DNA of 64,000 nucleotides, taken from positions 6,448,001 to 6,512,000 of the forward strand of contig NZ_JBBPCL010000001.1 in NCBI RefSeq assembly GCF_038039215.1, given 5' to 3'. Below the pieces are notes generated by a model, which did no database searches, was not told the DNA's origin, and worked only from the letters and a program-made list of their open reading frames with translations. A program made the position numbers and the translations under genes. Source of the stretch: Pseudonocardia sp. T1-2H (GTDB lineage Bacteria; Actinomycetota; Actinomycetes; Mycobacteriales; Pseudonocardiaceae). Below, piece after piece: positions 8,720-18,841 of this stretch. The number at the start of each line of letters is the position of its first letter. Positions within the stretch are counted from its first letter, which is position 1.

Positions 8720-9709
8720 TCAGTCCTCGGCGCGCCCCATCAGCTGCGCGATCCGCTCCAGGTCCTCGACCGAGCCGAACTCGACGACGATCCGGCCCTT
8801 GCGCTGCCCGAGCTCGACCTTGACCCTGGTGTCGAAACGGTCCGACAGGCTCTCCGCGAGCCGGTCGGCCCCGGGGGCGTGGATCGGCGCCCGACGGGCC
8901 TTGCGGGCCGGGGCGGCCCGCTCGCTGCGCGCCAGCACGACGGCCTCCTCGGTGGCCCGCACCGACATCCCCTCGGCGACGATCCGGGCGGCGAGCTCCT
9001 CCTGCTTCTCCGCCTCGTCGAGCCCGAGGAGCGCGCGGGCGTGCCCGGCCGACAGCACGCCGGCCGCGACCCGGCGCTGGACCGGCACCGGCAGCTTCAG
9101 CAACCGGATCATGTTCGTGACGACCGGCCGGCTGCGGCCGATCCGGTCCGCCAGCTCGGTGTGGGTGACGCCGAACTCGCCGAGCAGCTGCTCGTAGGCC
9201 GCGGCTTCCTCGAGCGGGTTCAGCTGGACGCGGTGGATGTTCTCCAGCAGCGCGTCCCGCAGCATGGCGTCGTCGCCGGTCTGCCGCACGATCGCCGGCA
9301 GCACCTCGAGCCCGGCGCGCCTGGACGCCCGCCAACGGCGCTCGCCCATGACGAGCTCGAAGCTGCCGGGGCTCGTCTCCCGCACGACGATCGGCTGCAA
9401 CAGGCCGAACTCGCGGATGGAGTGCTCGAGCTCGGCGAGGTGCTCGTCGTCGAACTGGGTGCGGGGCTGCTTGGCGTTCGGCCGGATCGCCTCGACGGGG
9501 ATCTCGCGGTACACGGCGCCGTACCCGTCGCCGTCCGCGGACGGCTCGTCCGGCACCGAGGCGAGCGGCCGACTCCACCGGTCCGGCACGTCCGCCGAGG
9601 GGGTCGACGGGCGGGGGACCGGCGTCTCAGCGGAGGAGCCGGGCGGGGGACCCGTCGGGATCAGCGCGGCCAACCCTCGGCCCAGACCGCCCTTGCGCTC
9701 GGCCATCAT
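8720..9709 (-). CDS. parB: Chromosome-partitioning protein ParB
   Basis: A protein of 329 residues. The N-terminal ParA-interaction motif is [12 protein letters not shown]. The CTPase/ParB-N domain begins at about residue 68 ([14 protein letters not shown]) and includes [12 protein letters not shown]. The helix-turn-helix follows ([18 protein letters not shown]). The C-terminal dimerisation part (about 280-325) ends in [19 protein letters not shown]. ParB binds parS and spreads as a CTP-dependent clamp. The parA stop and parB start are 2 bases apart. Its binding sites lie on both sides of the gene. Confidence 0.96.
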   Translation of the reverse strand: MMAERKGGLGRGLAALIPTGPPPGSSAETPVPRPSTPSADVPDRWSRPLASVPDEPSADGDGYGAVYREIPVEAIRPNAKQPRTQFDDEHLAELEHSIREFGLLQPIVVRETSPGSFELVMGERRWRASRRAGLEVLPAIVRQTGDDAMLRDALLENIHRVQLNPLEEAAAYEQLLGEFGVTHTELADRIGRSRPVVTNMIRLLKLPVPVQRRVAAGVLSAGHARALLGLDEAEKQEELAARIVAEGMSVRATEEAVVLARSERAAPARKARRAPIHAPGADRLAESLSDRFDTRVKVELGQRKGRIVVEFGSVEDLERIAQLMGRAED

Positions 9710-9711
9710 CG

Positions 9712-10650
9712 CTACCGCCCGTTCGTCTCATGCGTACCCATCTCGGCGCCGTAGGCGGCGATCTCCCGGGCGGCGTCGACGTAGCTCATCGCGCCCCGCG
9801 AGCCGGGGTCGTAGGCAAGCACGGTCTGGCTGTATCCCGGCGCCTCGGAGACCTTGACGCTGCGCGGGATCACCGTACGCAGAACCGTGCCCCCGAAGTG
9901 CTGCCTGACCTCCGACGTCACCTGATCGGCGAGCTTCGTCCGCCCGTCGTACATGGTGAGCAGGATCGTGGAGACGTGCAGCGCGGTGTTCAGGTGCGAC
10001 CGCACGAGGTCGATGTTGCTGAGCAGCTGGCCGAGCCCCTCCAGCGCGTAGTACTCGCACTGGATCGGGATCAGCACCTCGGCGGCGGCCACGAGCGCGT
10101 TGACCGTCAACAGGCCCAGCGACGGCGGGCAGTCGATGAGGACGTAGTCCACGTCCAGCTCGTCGAGCACCGCGTCGGAGAGGGCCTGGTTCAGCCGGGA
10201 CTCCCGGGCCACCATGCTCACGAGCTCGATCTCGGCGCCGGCGAGGTCGATCGTTGCCGGCACGCACAGCAGGTTCTCCGACGCCGTGCTCTGCGCCGCC
10301 GCTTCCACGAGGCTGATCTCGCCGAGCAGCGCCTCGTAGATCGACGGCGTACCCGCGCGGTGCTCCACCCCGAGGGCCGTGCTGGCGTTGCCCTGTGGGT
10401 CCAGGTCGATGACGAGCACCCGGATCCCGTGCAGCGCGAGCGCTGCGGCGATGTTGACGGTGCTGGTCGTCTTGCCGACGCCGCCCTTCTGGTTGGCGAC
10501 GGTGAGGACACGCCTGTGCGCGGGCTTCGGCATCGAGTGCCGGTCCGGATGCAGGACGCGCGCCGCGCGTTCCGCCTCCTCCGCGATGGGGGTCCAGCCG
10601 ATGCTCACGCGGGGACCTTCCTTCGATGTTTCACGTGGAACAGCAGTCAC
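9712..10650 (-). CDS. parA: Chromosome-partitioning ATPase ParA
   Basis: A deviant Walker ATPase ([17 protein letters not shown]), with [17 protein letters not shown] as the Walker B region and [11 protein letters not shown]. It forms the nucleoid-bound gradient that moves ParB-parS complexes. I favour the GTG at 10650, which overlaps the rsmG stop (GTGA) and yields an N-terminus with VPRETS, as in mycobacterial ParA. A GTG at 10608 has the better ribosome-binding site (AAGGAAGG, 7 bases away) and is a real alternative. A parS site (10627-10642) lies inside the extra codons. Confidence 0.94.
   Translation of the reverse strand: MTAVPRETSKEGPRVSIGWTPIAEEAERAARVLHPDRHSMPKPAHRRVLTVANQKGGVGKTTSTVNIAAALALHGIRVLVIDLDPQGNASTALGVEHRAGTPSIYEALLGEISLVEAAAQSTASENLLCVPATIDLAGAEIELVSMVARESRLNQALSDAVLDELDVDYVLIDCPPSLGLLTVNALVAAAEVLIPIQCEYYALEGLGQLLSNIDLVRSHLNTALHVSTILLTMYDGRTKLADQVTSEVRQHFGGTVLRTVIPRSVKVSEAPGYSQTVLAYDPGSRGAMSYVDAAREIAAYGAEMGTHETNGR
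10627..10642. other. parS site 9, in the parA 5' end
   Basis: TGTTTCACGTGGAACA on the + strand. Read on the parA strand it encodes part of the peptide VPRET, or lies just upstream of the alternative start. Confidence 0.88.
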
Positions 10651-11444
10651 GGCCGCTGCCCCTTCTTCCGGTCCCGGCGTCCGGCCCGCCCGCTCGGCCG
10701 GGACTCCCGGTCGACGGCGATCACGGTGCTCGGGGGATCGACGAGGCCCACTCCGCAGTGCAGGACCCGCGGGGTGCCACCGCCCAGCTTGCGAACGGAC
10801 GCGGCGTCCCGGGCGATCTCCTCGGGTGCGGAGGCGCCCTTCACGGCGAGCATCGTGCCGTCCTGGCGGAGCAGCGGGATGGCCCAGCCGGCGAGGCGGT
10901 GCAGCGGTGCAACAGCACGAGCGGTGACCACGTCGGCCCCCTCCCATCGACGCCTGATCGCATTCTCCTCCGCCCGGCCCCGCTCGACGATGAGCGACAG
11001 GCCCAGATCCGCGATGACCTCGTCCAGCCACTCGACCCGGCGGGCGAGCGGCTCGACGAGCACGATCCGAAGATCGGGACGGGCGAGCGCCAACGGTATC
11101 CCGGGCAGGCCCGCTCCCGAGCCGATATCGACCACGTTCGCGCCGTCCGGCATCAGTTCCGCGACGACGGCACAGTTCAGCACGTGCCGATCCCACAACC
11201 GGGCGGTCTCGCGGGGCCCGATCAGGCCTCGCTCCACCCCGGACGTCGCCAGGTGCTCGACATAGCGGGCGGCCAGATCGAGCCGGGGGCCGAAGACCTC
11301 GGCGGCGGCCGGCGGTGGATGTTCCACGTGAAACACATCCTCCTCGGAAGCCGTTCCGGAGCCGGGTACGGGTACGGAAGCGCCCCCCGGCCCGTGGGGA
11401 CCGGAGGGCGCCACGACCGGTTCGGCTCGCCCGGTCCCGCTCAC
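10647..11444 (-). CDS. rsmG: 16S rRNA (guanine527-N7)-methyltransferase RsmG
   Basis: A class I SAM-dependent methyltransferase (formerly GidB) that methylates G527 of 16S rRNA; its loss gives low-level streptomycin resistance in other bacteria. Motifs seen are [16 protein letters not shown], the SAM-binding [16 protein letters not shown] and [16 protein letters not shown]. The 265-residue length includes an extra N-terminal stretch of about 35 residues encoding the parS-derived FHVEH. Its ATG overlaps the jag stop by 4 bases and its stop overlaps the parA start. Confidence 0.94.
   Translation of the reverse strand: MSGTGRAEPVVAPSGPHGPGGASVPVPGSGTASEEDVFHVEHPPPAAAEVFGPRLDLAARYVEHLATSGVERGLIGPRETARLWDRHVLNCAVVAELMPDGANVVDIGSGAGLPGIPLALARPDLRIVLVEPLARRVEWLDEVIADLGLSLIVERGRAEENAIRRRWEGADVVTARAVAPLHRLAGWAIPLLRQDGTMLAVKGASAPEEIARDAASVRKLGGGTPRVLHCGVGLVDPPSTVIAVDRESRPSGRAGRRDRKKGQRP
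11320..11335. other. parS site 10, inside rsmG
   Basis: TGTTCCACGTGAAACA on the + strand; translated on the rsmG strand it gives the peptide VFHVEH near residue 37. Confidence 0.88.
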
Positions 11445-11974
11445 TTCGTCCGGGAGACGACGACCTGACGGCGCGGCTCCTCGCCCTCGCTCTCGCTGAA
11501 GACGCCCTTCACCCCCGCGACGGCGTCGTGCACGACCTTGCGCTCGAACGGCGTCATCGGGCGCAACCGGACCGGCTCGCCGGTCTCCAGGACGTCGGTG
11601 GCCGTCCGCTTGCCGATCTCGGTCAGCTCGTCCCGGCGACGCTGCCGCCAGCCCGCGATGTCCAGCATCAGTCGGCTGCGGTTACCCGAGGACTGCTGCA
11701 CGGCGAGCCGGGTGAGCTCCTGCAGCGACTCGAGGATGTTGCCCCGGTCGCCGACGAGCTTCTCCAGGTCCTCACCGCCGTCGATGCTCACGATCGCACG
11801 GCCGGCCTCGACGTCGAGGTCGATGTCCCCGTCGAAGTCCAGGATGTCCAGCAGCCGCTCGAGGTAGTCGCCCGCGATGTCACCCTCGCGGATCAGCTGG
11901 TCCTCGCCCGACGTCGGCGTGTCCGCCTTGGGGGTGGCGGTGGGCGCCGAGCCCTCCTCTGCCGTCTTCGGCAC
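11441..11974 (-). CDS. Jag/KhpB-type KH-R3H RNA-binding protein
   Basis: A protein of 177 residues. A KH domain in the middle ([21 protein letters not shown]) is followed by a C-terminal R3H domain ([17 protein letters not shown]). The N-terminus is an acidic, Thr/Pro-rich tail. Proteins of this family bind RNA and sit next to yidC in nearly all Gram-positive bacteria, with roles in membrane or cell-wall growth. The GTG at 11974 was chosen because it follows a purine-rich site (AAGGGAGAA) and the upstream frame is not conserved in character. The stop overlaps the rsmG start. Confidence 0.9.
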   Translation of the reverse strand: MPKTAEEGSAPTATPKADTPTSGEDQLIREGDIAGDYLERLLDILDFDGDIDLDVEAGRAIVSIDGGEDLEKLVGDRGNILESLQELTRLAVQQSSGNRSRLMLDIAGWRQRRRDELTEIGKRTATDVLETGEPVRLRPMTPFERKVVHDAVAGVKGVFSESEGEEPRRQVVVSRTK

Positions 11975-12131
11975 GGTGGTTCTCCCTTCGAGGTGTTCCG
12001 ATGGACGACGAGACCTGCCCGTCGGCCCACCGAGGAGCCCGCACCCGGGCGGGCTCCGGAGGTTCGTGGGCGCCGCGGCGGCTGCGACGTGCGGCGCCTG
12101 TACGGCTGCTCGACGACGTGGCCGCGGCGCG

Positions 12132-13211
12132 TCAGCGTCGCTTGCGTCCCTTGTTCCGGGCGGCCTGCGGACGGGAGCCTCCACCACCCGAGCGGTTGCC
12201 CTGGCCGCCCGGCCGCTTGGCGCTCACCGGCTTGGCCCCGGGCTTCTTCGCGGGGGCGGAGCTGCCGTTCCCGTTGTTCGGTGTGGTGCCGTTCGACGAC
12301 GGCTCCGCCGGGGTCTCGGACCCGTCGTCCCCCTGCGGCCGCACCTGCGGCTTCTGACCGACCTGCGGCTTCTGGCCCGGCTTCGGGGCGAGGGCGTTGC
12401 GGTTGGCGACGGCCTGCTCGCGCTTCTCCGACTCCTCGGCGTCGATCTTCCGGTAGACGAGGTACTGCTGGCCGAGGGTCCACAGGTTGTTCGAGACCCA
12501 GTAGAAGAGGATGGCGAGCGGCAGGAACGGGGCTCCGACGACGACGCCGATCGGGAACACGTACAGCATCAGCTTGTTCATGATCGCTGCCTGCGGGGCG
12601 GCCGCCTGAGCCTCCGCCTGGCGGGCGACGGAGTGCCGCGCGGTGATGTGGGTGAAGATGCCCGCCGCGATCATCAGCGGGACCATCACGATCAACATGC
12701 TCGGGATGTCCGTACCCAGGCTCTCGAGGCTGGGCGCGCCCTGCAGCGGGACCACCGAGGCGCCGAGCTTGGCGCCGAACAGGTCCGCGTCGATGAACGA
12801 CTTGACCTCGTCCGCGCCGAAGAAATAGTTCTCCGTCTTGCCCGGCTTGAACTCGCGGAGCACGTGGAACAGGCCGATGAACACCGGCACCTGGACGAGC
12901 ACGGGGAGGCAGCCGGCCAGCGGGTTCGCGCCGTTCTCGGACTGCAGCTTCTGCATCTCCGCGGCGAGCTTCTGCTTGTCGTTGGCGTACTTCTTCCGGA
13001 GCTTCTGCATCTCCGGGGCCATCTCCTGCATCTTGCGCATGGAGCGGACCTGCCCGACGAAGGGCTTGTAGAGGATCAGTCGCAGCGTGAAGACGAGGAA
13101 CACGACCGACAACGCCCAGGTGATGCCCTTGTCCTCGCCGAGGACGTAGCCGAACGCCTGGTGCCAGACCCACATGATGAAGGACACGGGGTAGTAGATG
13201 AAGTTCAGCAC
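12132..13211 (-). CDS. yidC: Membrane protein insertase YidC
   Basis: A 359-residue insertase that places proteins into the cytoplasmic membrane, alone or with SecYEG. The N-terminal membrane segment ([18 protein letters not shown]) is followed by TWALSVVFLVFTLRLILYKP, the cytoplasmic coiled hairpin KMQEMAPEMQKLRKKY with the groove Arg, and the segments PVLVQVPVFIGLFHVL, IPSMLIVMVPLMIAAG and LPLAILFYWVSNNLW. The basic, Pro/Gly-rich tail ending in KGRKRR probably contacts ribosomes. Its GTG start overlaps the end of yidD by 7 bases. Confidence 0.95.
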   Translation of the reverse strand: MLNFIYYPVSFIMWVWHQAFGYVLGEDKGITWALSVVFLVFTLRLILYKPFVGQVRSMRKMQEMAPEMQKLRKKYANDKQKLAAEMQKLQSENGANPLAGCLPVLVQVPVFIGLFHVLREFKPGKTENYFFGADEVKSFIDADLFGAKLGASVVPLQGAPSLESLGTDIPSMLIVMVPLMIAAGIFTHITARHSVARQAEAQAAAPQAAIMNKLMLYVFPIGVVVGAPFLPLAILFYWVSNNLWTLGQQYLVYRKIDAEESEKREQAVANRNALAPKPGQKPQVGQKPQVRPQGDDGSETPAEPSSNGTTPNNGNGSSAPAKKPGAKPVSAKRPGGQGNRSGGGGSRPQAARNKGRKRR

Positions 13212-13648
13212 GGCGCTTGCTCCTCGCAGTTCCTGGCGCAGTCGTGGGGCTCGTGGTGGGCGCGCGCGGCCCCCGCCGCAGGGTCGGCAGACGCCGCAGG
13301 TCCGGGGCCGGCCCGCGCCCGGCGCTCCGGCACGGGGTCCACACCGCCAGGGTGCCACGGTCCGCAGCGCAACAGTCGCAGAACTGCCATACCCGTCCCG
13401 CGCAGCGCCCCGTGCACCTGGACGGCCTCGACCGCGTAGGCGCTGCAGCTCGGGTAGAACCGGCAGGTCGGAGGCAGCGCCGGGGAGATCCAGTGCTGGT
13501 AGAAGCGTACGGCGCCGATCAGGATGCGGGCGACCGGCCCGGGACGGGGGCCGTCCGCCGTGCTCGTGTCGGTGGTGACGTCGTCCGGTCCCGGCCCCTC
13601 GGAGGTGGGATGCCCGGAGACGGGCTCGTCGGAGGCGGGGCCGGTCAC
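13205..13648 (-). CDS. yidD: Membrane protein insertion efficiency factor YidD
   Basis: The core [18 protein letters not shown] followed by [19 protein letters not shown] and [15 protein letters not shown] is diagnostic. The family core is about 70-85 residues; this protein has 147, with an extra acidic N-terminus of about 38 residues and a His/Ala-rich tail. It assists YidC-dependent insertion at the membrane by an amphipathic helix. Its ATG overlaps the rnpA stop (ATGA), as usual in this operon. Confidence 0.93.
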   Translation of the reverse strand: MTGPASDEPVSGHPTSEGPGPDDVTTDTSTADGPRPGPVARILIGAVRFYQHWISPALPPTCRFYPSCSAYAVEAVQVHGALRGTGMAVLRLLRCGPWHPGGVDPVPERRARAGPGPAASADPAAGAARAHHEPHDCARNCEEQAPC

Positions 13649-14025
13649 GGGCTGCTCGCCGTCGCGCGGAGTTTGCGGAGCGCGGCGCGCAGGCCGGAGT
13701 CCAGGTCCTCGCCCAGCTCGGCGGACGTGGCGTCGGCCGCCGGCGGGAGCGCCCGGACGACGAGGAGCGCCCCGGCGGGCAGGTCCGCGATCCGGGGCGC
13801 GACGAGGTGTCGGAGGCGACGCGTCACCCGGTGCCGCACGACGGCGTTGCCGACCGCCTTGCTCACGACGAACCCGGCGCGCGCCGAAGTGGACGGCGCG
13901 GCCGGGTCCGGGGTGGTACTCACCTGCAGATGTACGACGAGACGGGAGCGTCCGGCCCTGCGGCCACGGCGGATCGTCGAGGCGAAGTCGTCCCGACGGG
14001 TCAGCCGGGCGTCGGCCGGAAGCAC
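13645..14025 (-). CDS. rnpA: Ribonuclease P protein component
   Basis: A basic protein of 126 residues that assists the RNase P RNA in cutting the tRNA 5' leader. The hallmark RNR-like motif region is [19 protein letters not shown]; the start [20 protein letters not shown] is typical. It lies directly behind rpmH and ahead of yidD, the universal order. Confidence 0.95.
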   Translation of the reverse strand: MLPADARLTRRDDFASTIRRGRRAGRSRLVVHLQVSTTPDPAAPSTSARAGFVVSKAVGNAVVRHRVTRRLRHLVAPRIADLPAGALLVVRALPPAADATSAELGEDLDSGLRAALRKLRATASSP

Positions 14026-14186
14026 TCCGACGCCGCGATGATCAGGCGGAGAAGCTCGGCGCGGCCCTTACGGCGGCGCCCAGCGAGGATGGCGCGCCCC
14101 GCGCGGGTACGCATGCGCAGCCGGAAACCGTGCGTCTTGGCCCGGCGGCGGTTGTTCGGCTGGAAAGTGCGCTTGCCCTTGCTCAC
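14001..14186 (-). CDS. rpmH: 50S ribosomal protein L34, with an altered C-terminus
   Basis: The start [20 protein letters not shown] and the middle [22 protein letters not shown] are standard L34. The expected ending is ...GRAELSA and stop. Here the frame instead continues 14 more codons into the rnpA start region. Removing one T from GAGCTTCTC restores the normal ending with TGA at 14042-14044 (about 47 residues). The long version is therefore probably a one-base insertion, the same as in two other genes of this window. The GTG start is at 14186. Confidence 0.9.
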   Translation of the reverse strand: MSKGKRTFQPNNRRRAKTHGFRLRMRTRAGRAILAGRRRKGRAELLRLIIAASECFRPTPG

Positions 14187-14753
14187 GGTCGGCTCTCCCG
14201 GTCGACGGCGTCCTGGCGCGGAGCCGGGCCGTCTGTAGCTGTCGTCACTGAGGTCTGGTTCGTACTGGTCTGGTCGTGCTGCGGTGTCCGGGAGCGAGCG
14301 GAGCGCGGTAGCACGAACAGCAGCGCGCACCGATCCTCACGGACACGGTTCGTCCCAGGGTACGCAGCCGCTCGGAAGAGGGTCAAACCGCCCCATCACC
14401 TGCGCCGCGAGGGGCCCCGAAGCGCCGTCACGATCGCGCAGGGCGACGGCCACGTCACCCGTAGGGCTCGACACGCGGGGGCGCCTTGTGGCCGCGACCA
14501 GGGTGTTGTTAACGTGCCCGCCTCGCAGTTCCGTCCCGCTGGGATCGGAACACGTCCGCTCCGAGCGAGCCGGGCGGGCCCGCCCGGGGTCCGCCCCACA
14601 GTCCTGCGTAGGGTCTGTGCACATGTGTGGATAGGTCTGGGGATACCCGATGCCGGACCCGCACCCGTCCGACCGCAGGTCGGACCAAGGACGACACCCG
14701 GTGACCGCCCCTTGCGGCCCGGTTACGACTTCGGGGAGAGGAGGAGCCGGACG
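14187..14753. other. rpmH-dnaA intergenic region
   Basis: This 567-base gap between the divergent rpmH and dnaA genes holds the rpmH promoter (separate entry) and one near-consensus DnaA box, TGTGGATAG (14626-14634), followed by TGGGGATACC, which would allow DnaA to regulate its own gene. A GAGAGGAGGAG ribosome-binding site ends the region. No open frame here looks like a gene. Confidence 0.6.
14357..14386 (-). promoter_or_regulatory. Housekeeping promoter of rpmH
   Basis: On the minus strand TTGACC (14386-14381) and TACCCT (14362-14357) are 18 bases apart, close to the SigA/HrdB consensus. It lies about 170 bases before rpmH and would drive rpmH-rnpA-yidD-yidC and perhaps the genes beyond. 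Confidence 0.6.
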
Positions 14754-16391
14754 GTGGCCGACCAACCTGGTGATCTCGGACAGGTCTGGAATCAGGTCAT
14801 CGCGGACCTCTCCGGCTCACCCGAACACGGCTCGCCCGGGCTCTCCGCGCAACAGCGCGCGTTCCTCCGGCTGACCCGGCCGCTCGGCCTGCTCGACGGC
14901 ACCGCACTCCTCGCCGCGCCGAGCGAGTTCGCCAAGGACGCGATCGAGCGCATCCTGCGCCGGCCGATCAGCGACGCGCTCGGCCGCCATCTCGGCGTGC
15001 AGGTCAACCTCGCCGTCGTCGTCGACGCCTCCGCGGCGTCCGGCGGCACCGAGGTCCCGGATCCGCCGGAACGCGTCCATCCGTCGCGCAACAGCGGGGC
15101 ACCGGCCCGTCCCGCACGCGACGACGACCGCCTGCCGGAGCCGATGCCCCTCGGCGGCGACGCCCTCCCGGGCACGGGGAGCGAGCCGCTCGGCCTCGAC
15201 ATCCCGACGCCGCCCGGCGGCACCCCTCTCGTCGGCATCGGCGCGAACGACGGGGAGGGCCCTCTCGGCTCCCTCGCCGCGTCGGGGGCCGCCCGTCCGG
15301 AGGCGTGGCCGACCTACTCGGCCCCCCGCGCGGGAGATCCGGTCGCCCCCCGCTCGCAGACCCGGCTGAACGAGAAGTACATCTTCGACACGTTCGTCAT
15401 CGGCGCGTCGAACCGGTTCAGCCACGCCGCGGCCGTCGCCGTCGCGGAGGCGCCGGCCCGGGCCTACAACCCGCTCTTCATCTGGGGCGAGTCCGGGCTG
15501 GGCAAGACCCACCTGTTGCACGCCGTCGGGCACTACGCCCAGCGGCTGTTCCCGGGCATGCGCGTGCGGTACGTCAGTACCGAGGAGTTCACCAACGACT
15601 TCATCAACTCGCTGCGCGACGACCGGAAGGTGGCCTTCCAGCGCCGCTACCGCGACGTCGACGTGCTCCTGGTGGACGACATCCAGTTCCTGGAGGGCAA
15701 GGAAGGAACCCAGGAGGAGTTCTTCCACACCTTCAACACGCTGCACAACGCGAACAAGCAGATCGTCGTCTCCTCGGACCGGCCGCCCAAGCGGCTGGAG
15801 ACCCTCGAGGACCGGATGCGGACCCGCTTCGAGTGGGGCCTCATCACCGACATCCAACCGCCCGAGCTCGAGACGCGTATCGCGATCCTCCGGAAGAAGG
15901 CGGCCCAGGACCGGCTCGCCGTTCCCGGTGACGTCCTGGAGTTCATCGCCGAGCGCATCGAGCGGAACATCCGCGAGCTCGAGGGCGCGCTGATCCGGGT
16001 GACGGCGTTCGCGTCGCTGAACCGGCAGCCGGTCGACACCCAGCTCGCGGAGATCGTGCTGCGCGACCTCATCCCGGACGCGGCGGCGTCGGAGATCACG
16101 GCGCCGACGATCATGGCCGTCACGGCGGACTTCTTCAACGTGTCCCTCGACGAGCTGTGCGGGCCGGGCAAGACGAAGGCGCTCGCCCAGGCCCGGCAGA
16201 TCGCCATGTACCTCTGCCGCGAGCTGACGGACCTCTCGCTGCCGCGGATCGGGCAGACCTTCGGCGGCCGGGACCACACGACCGTCATGCACGCGGACAA
16301 GAAGATCCGCAACGAGATCTCGCTCCGCCGCAAGACCTTCGAGCAGGTCCAGGAGCTCACCGCGCGCATCAAGCAGCGCGCCCGCCACTGA
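14754..16391 (+). CDS. dnaA: Chromosomal replication initiator protein DnaA
   Basis: A protein of 545 residues. Domain I spans about 1-95, followed by a long Pro/Gly/Asp-rich linker to about residue 205, as in other actinobacteria. The AAA+ domain starts at [19 protein letters not shown], with Walker [10 protein letters not shown] near residue 245 and Walker [10 protein letters not shown] near 305. The DNA-binding signature [15 protein letters not shown] is near residue 504. DnaA-ATP opens the origin, here in the gap just downstream. The GTG at 14754 follows GGAGAGGAGGAG; upstream codons in the same frame are not DnaA-like. Confidence 0.97.
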   Translation: MADQPGDLGQVWNQVIADLSGSPEHGSPGLSAQQRAFLRLTRPLGLLDGTALLAAPSEFAKDAIERILRRPISDALGRHLGVQVNLAVVVDASAASGGTEVPDPPERVHPSRNSGAPARPARDDDRLPEPMPLGGDALPGTGSEPLGLDIPTPPGGTPLVGIGANDGEGPLGSLAASGAARPEAWPTYSAPRAGDPVAPRSQTRLNEKYIFDTFVIGASNRFSHAAAVAVAEAPARAYNPLFIWGESGLGKTHLLHAVGHYAQRLFPGMRVRYVSTEEFTNDFINSLRDDRKVAFQRRYRDVDVLLVDDIQFLEGKEGTQEEFFHTFNTLHNANKQIVVSSDRPPKRLETLEDRMRTRFEWGLITDIQPPELETRIAILRKKAAQDRLAVPGDVLEFIAERIERNIRELEGALIRVTAFASLNRQPVDTQLAEIVLRDLIPDAAASEITAPTIMAVTADFFNVSLDELCGPGKTKALAQARQIAMYLCRELTDLSLPRIGQTFGGRDHTTVMHADKKIRNEISLRRKTFEQVQELTARIKQRARH

Positions 16392-17589
16392 CCCTGACCT
16401 GTCCCTGCCGCGTCCGGGCCGTGCCCCGGGCCCGGGGCACCACGCGCACCGTCCGGCCCCACGCTCCCGGTCGACCGCGCGCCACCCGCGCCGCCGGCAC
16501 CCCCGGCCCGGGTCTCGGGTCGATCACCGTTCGGCGGTGGGCCGATCTTCACGGAACCCCTGACCGACCACTCGACGTCGAGTTGTCCCCAGGCATCCAC
16601 AACCGCAGGTCAGCGCCCCGGAACGAAAACACCCCCGAACCGGACCGACCGCCCACTCACTCCCCGCATCGAGTCGAGGCGGGCCGAGCACCCACACGGA
16701 AACACCGCTGAGACGACCGGAGAGCGCCGATCTCGCTCCGGCCGGGCTCCCCGGAATCCCCGCGCCGACGACCGGACACAGCCGAACCCCGCGTGCATCG
16801 ATCCGGACACGATCTCGATCCGGTGCATCCCGCAACTCCGCGCGTGTCGCGCCACCGTGTACCGCTCGGCGGCCGCTAATGGGCGTTCATCGCTCGGCCG
16901 TGATCACGAAACGGGAGCGCCGGCTCGCTGCTGGTCACCGAGCGTCATCGCACATGTGCAAGGTGGGGTTCCTGAGGGTTTCCCCGCGCGACATCGTGAC
17001 GTGCCGGTCCCGCCGAGCGGTCGCACAGCGTGGACGCGCGGCCACGCTTCACCCACATCTGGGGACAAGTCTGTGGATGGTCGGTCAGCAGCCCGTGGAC
17101 GAACGACCCCCAACCCGTGGACAACTCACCTCGGATCGGGGGATGGATCCGGGACAAGGTGGCTCGATCGCCGTCCATCCACGGTTCGCCCGGCCCGTCA
17201 ACCGGTAGTCCCCGGGTTCCGTCCCCACGACGCCGCGCCGTGCGACCTGCGGCGACGGGCTCCATCCACACTGTCCACAGGTGTTATCACTGCTTCTGGA
17301 GTTCTCTCTTGGAGAGATCTAAAGAGAAACAACGCGGTGGATGGAGCCCCGAACGTGTCCCCGGCCGCGCCTCACCCGGTCGCTCCGGTCGGCCGACGGC
17401 CGACGTGACACCCGGGCTCGGAAGGCTCTACGGTGGGCCGACCGATCTCGAACCGCTCCGGGGCCCCTCGCCCGGTCCACGGCGACGGTCGATGCACGTT
17501 CAGTCGAGTTCCGTGTCCGTCCAGGCGTCCGACGAGAGTCCCGCGCCTTCGGTCCCCCTCAGCACCATCGGTGAAAGGTCCATCCCGCC
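16392..17589. other. Origin of replication (oriC) candidate, dnaA-dnaN gap
   Basis: A 1.2-kb gap without a supported gene. Boxes close to the actinobacterial DnaA consensus TTGTCCACA occur on both strands: TTGTCCCCA 16583, GCATCCACA 16593, TGGGGACAA 17060, TGTGGATGG 17072, CGTGGACGA 17094, CGTGGACAA 17116, CCATCCACA 17262 and CTGTCCACA 17271. An AT-richer stretch with short CTCTC/GAGAG repeats (17283-17335) follows the last boxes and is the best candidate for the unwinding element. In Streptomyces and mycobacteria oriC is in this same gap. Confidence 0.8.
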
Positions 17590-18735
17590 ATGAAGTTCCG
17601 GGTCGAACGCGACGTCCTGGCCGATGCGGCAGCGTGGGTCGCCCGCAGCCTGCCTGCGCGGCCCCCGGTCCCGGTCCTGGGCGGTGTCCTCATCGAGGGG
17701 AGCAGCGGCGACGGCGGCGACAAGCTGACCGTCTCCGGCTTCGACTACGAGACCTCGGCCCGCGTCGAACTCGACGCGACGATCGGCGATCCGGGCAAGG
17801 TCCTCGTCTCCGGCCGGCTGCTGGCGGACATCACGCGCGCCCTGCCCTCGAAGCCGGTGGACATGGTCGTCGACGGCTCGCGAGCCACGATCAACTGCGG
17901 GAACAGCCGGTTCTCCCTGCCGATCATGCCGGTCGAGGACTACCCGCAGCTGCCGTCGATGCCCCAGCGCGCGGGCAAGATCGACGCGAACCAGCTCGCC
18001 GAGGCCGTCGCGCAGGTCGCGGTGGCGGCCGGGCGGGACGACACGCTGCCGATGCTCACCGGCGTCCGGGTCGAGATCGAGGGCGGGCGCCTCACGCTCG
18101 CCGCGACGGACCGGTTCCGGCTCGCCGTCCGCGAGCTGAACTGGCAGCCCGAGGACGAATCGATCTCCACCGCGGTGCTGATCCCCGCCCGGACCCTGGC
18201 CGAGGTCGCGAAGACCCTCGCCGGCTCCGGCACGGTCGAGATCGCGCTGTCCGCGGGCGACGGGATGCTGGGCATGACCGGGGGCGGCCGCCGGTCCACG
18301 ACCCGCCTGCTCGACGCCGAGTTCCCCCGGTTCCGCCAGCTCATCCCCACCGAGCACACCACCGCCGCCGAGCTCGAGGTGGCCGCGCTGGTCGAGGCGA
18401 TCAAGCGCGTGTCGCTCGTCGCGGACCGGGTCGCCCAGATCCGGATGGAGTTCGGCGAGGACGGGCTCCGGCTCGCCGCAGGTGGGGACGACGTCGGCAG
18501 CGCGGAGGAGGAGCTCCCCTGCATGCTCGACGGGAACCCGCTCACCATCGCGTTCAACCCGGGCTACCTGCTGGACTCCCTCGGCGCCCTGCACACGGCC
18601 CGGGCCCAGCTCACCTTCACCACGCCGAACCGGCCCGCGCTGGTGCGCCCGGTCGTCCCGCCGCCGGCCGAGGGCGAGCCCGCCCCGGACCCCGGCTACC
18701 TGCACCTGCTGATGCCCGTCCGGCTGCCCGGCTGA
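17590..18735 (+). CDS. dnaN: DNA polymerase III subunit beta (sliding clamp)
   Basis: A protein of 381 residues made of three clamp domains. Typical elements are [20 protein letters not shown], the second-domain start [16 protein letters not shown] with [11 protein letters not shown], and the end [15 protein letters not shown]. It forms the ring that tethers polymerase III to DNA. It lies directly after oriC, as in nearly all bacteria. Confidence 0.97.
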   Translation: MKFRVERDVLADAAAWVARSLPARPPVPVLGGVLIEGSSGDGGDKLTVSGFDYETSARVELDATIGDPGKVLVSGRLLADITRALPSKPVDMVVDGSRATINCGNSRFSLPIMPVEDYPQLPSMPQRAGKIDANQLAEAVAQVAVAAGRDDTLPMLTGVRVEIEGGRLTLAATDRFRLAVRELNWQPEDESISTAVLIPARTLAEVAKTLAGSGTVEIALSAGDGMLGMTGGGRRSTTRLLDAEFPRFRQLIPTEHTTAAELEVAALVEAIKRVSLVADRVAQIRMEFGEDGLRLAAGGDDVGSAEEELPCMLDGNPLTIAFNPGYLLDSLGALHTARAQLTFTTPNRPALVRPVVPPPAEGEPAPDPGYLHLLMPVRLPG

Positions 18736-18760
18736 CGCACCGGCCTGCCATCGGGGGAAC

Positions 18761-18791
18761 GGGCGGACCGGGCGAGCCCGCCGGTCCGCCC
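18761..18791 (+). terminator. Terminator after dnaN
   Basis: An 11-bp stem GGGCGGACCGG / CCGGTCCGCCC with a 9-base loop, 25 bases after the dnaN stop. Confidence 0.7.
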
Positions 18792-18841
18792 TGGTGCACG
18801 ATGGTCGGCATCAGATCCATCCCGGCGGAGGAGCAGCGGAC

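Noticed and set aside
12858..12873. CACGTGGAACA inside yidC as a further parS
   Set aside because: Only the right half matches; the left half is GCGGAG and has no similarity.
14001..14041. A genuine C-terminal extension of L34 that overlaps rnpA
   Set aside because: The ending GRAELSA-stop is exactly restored by removing one base, and the same change is seen in two other genes.
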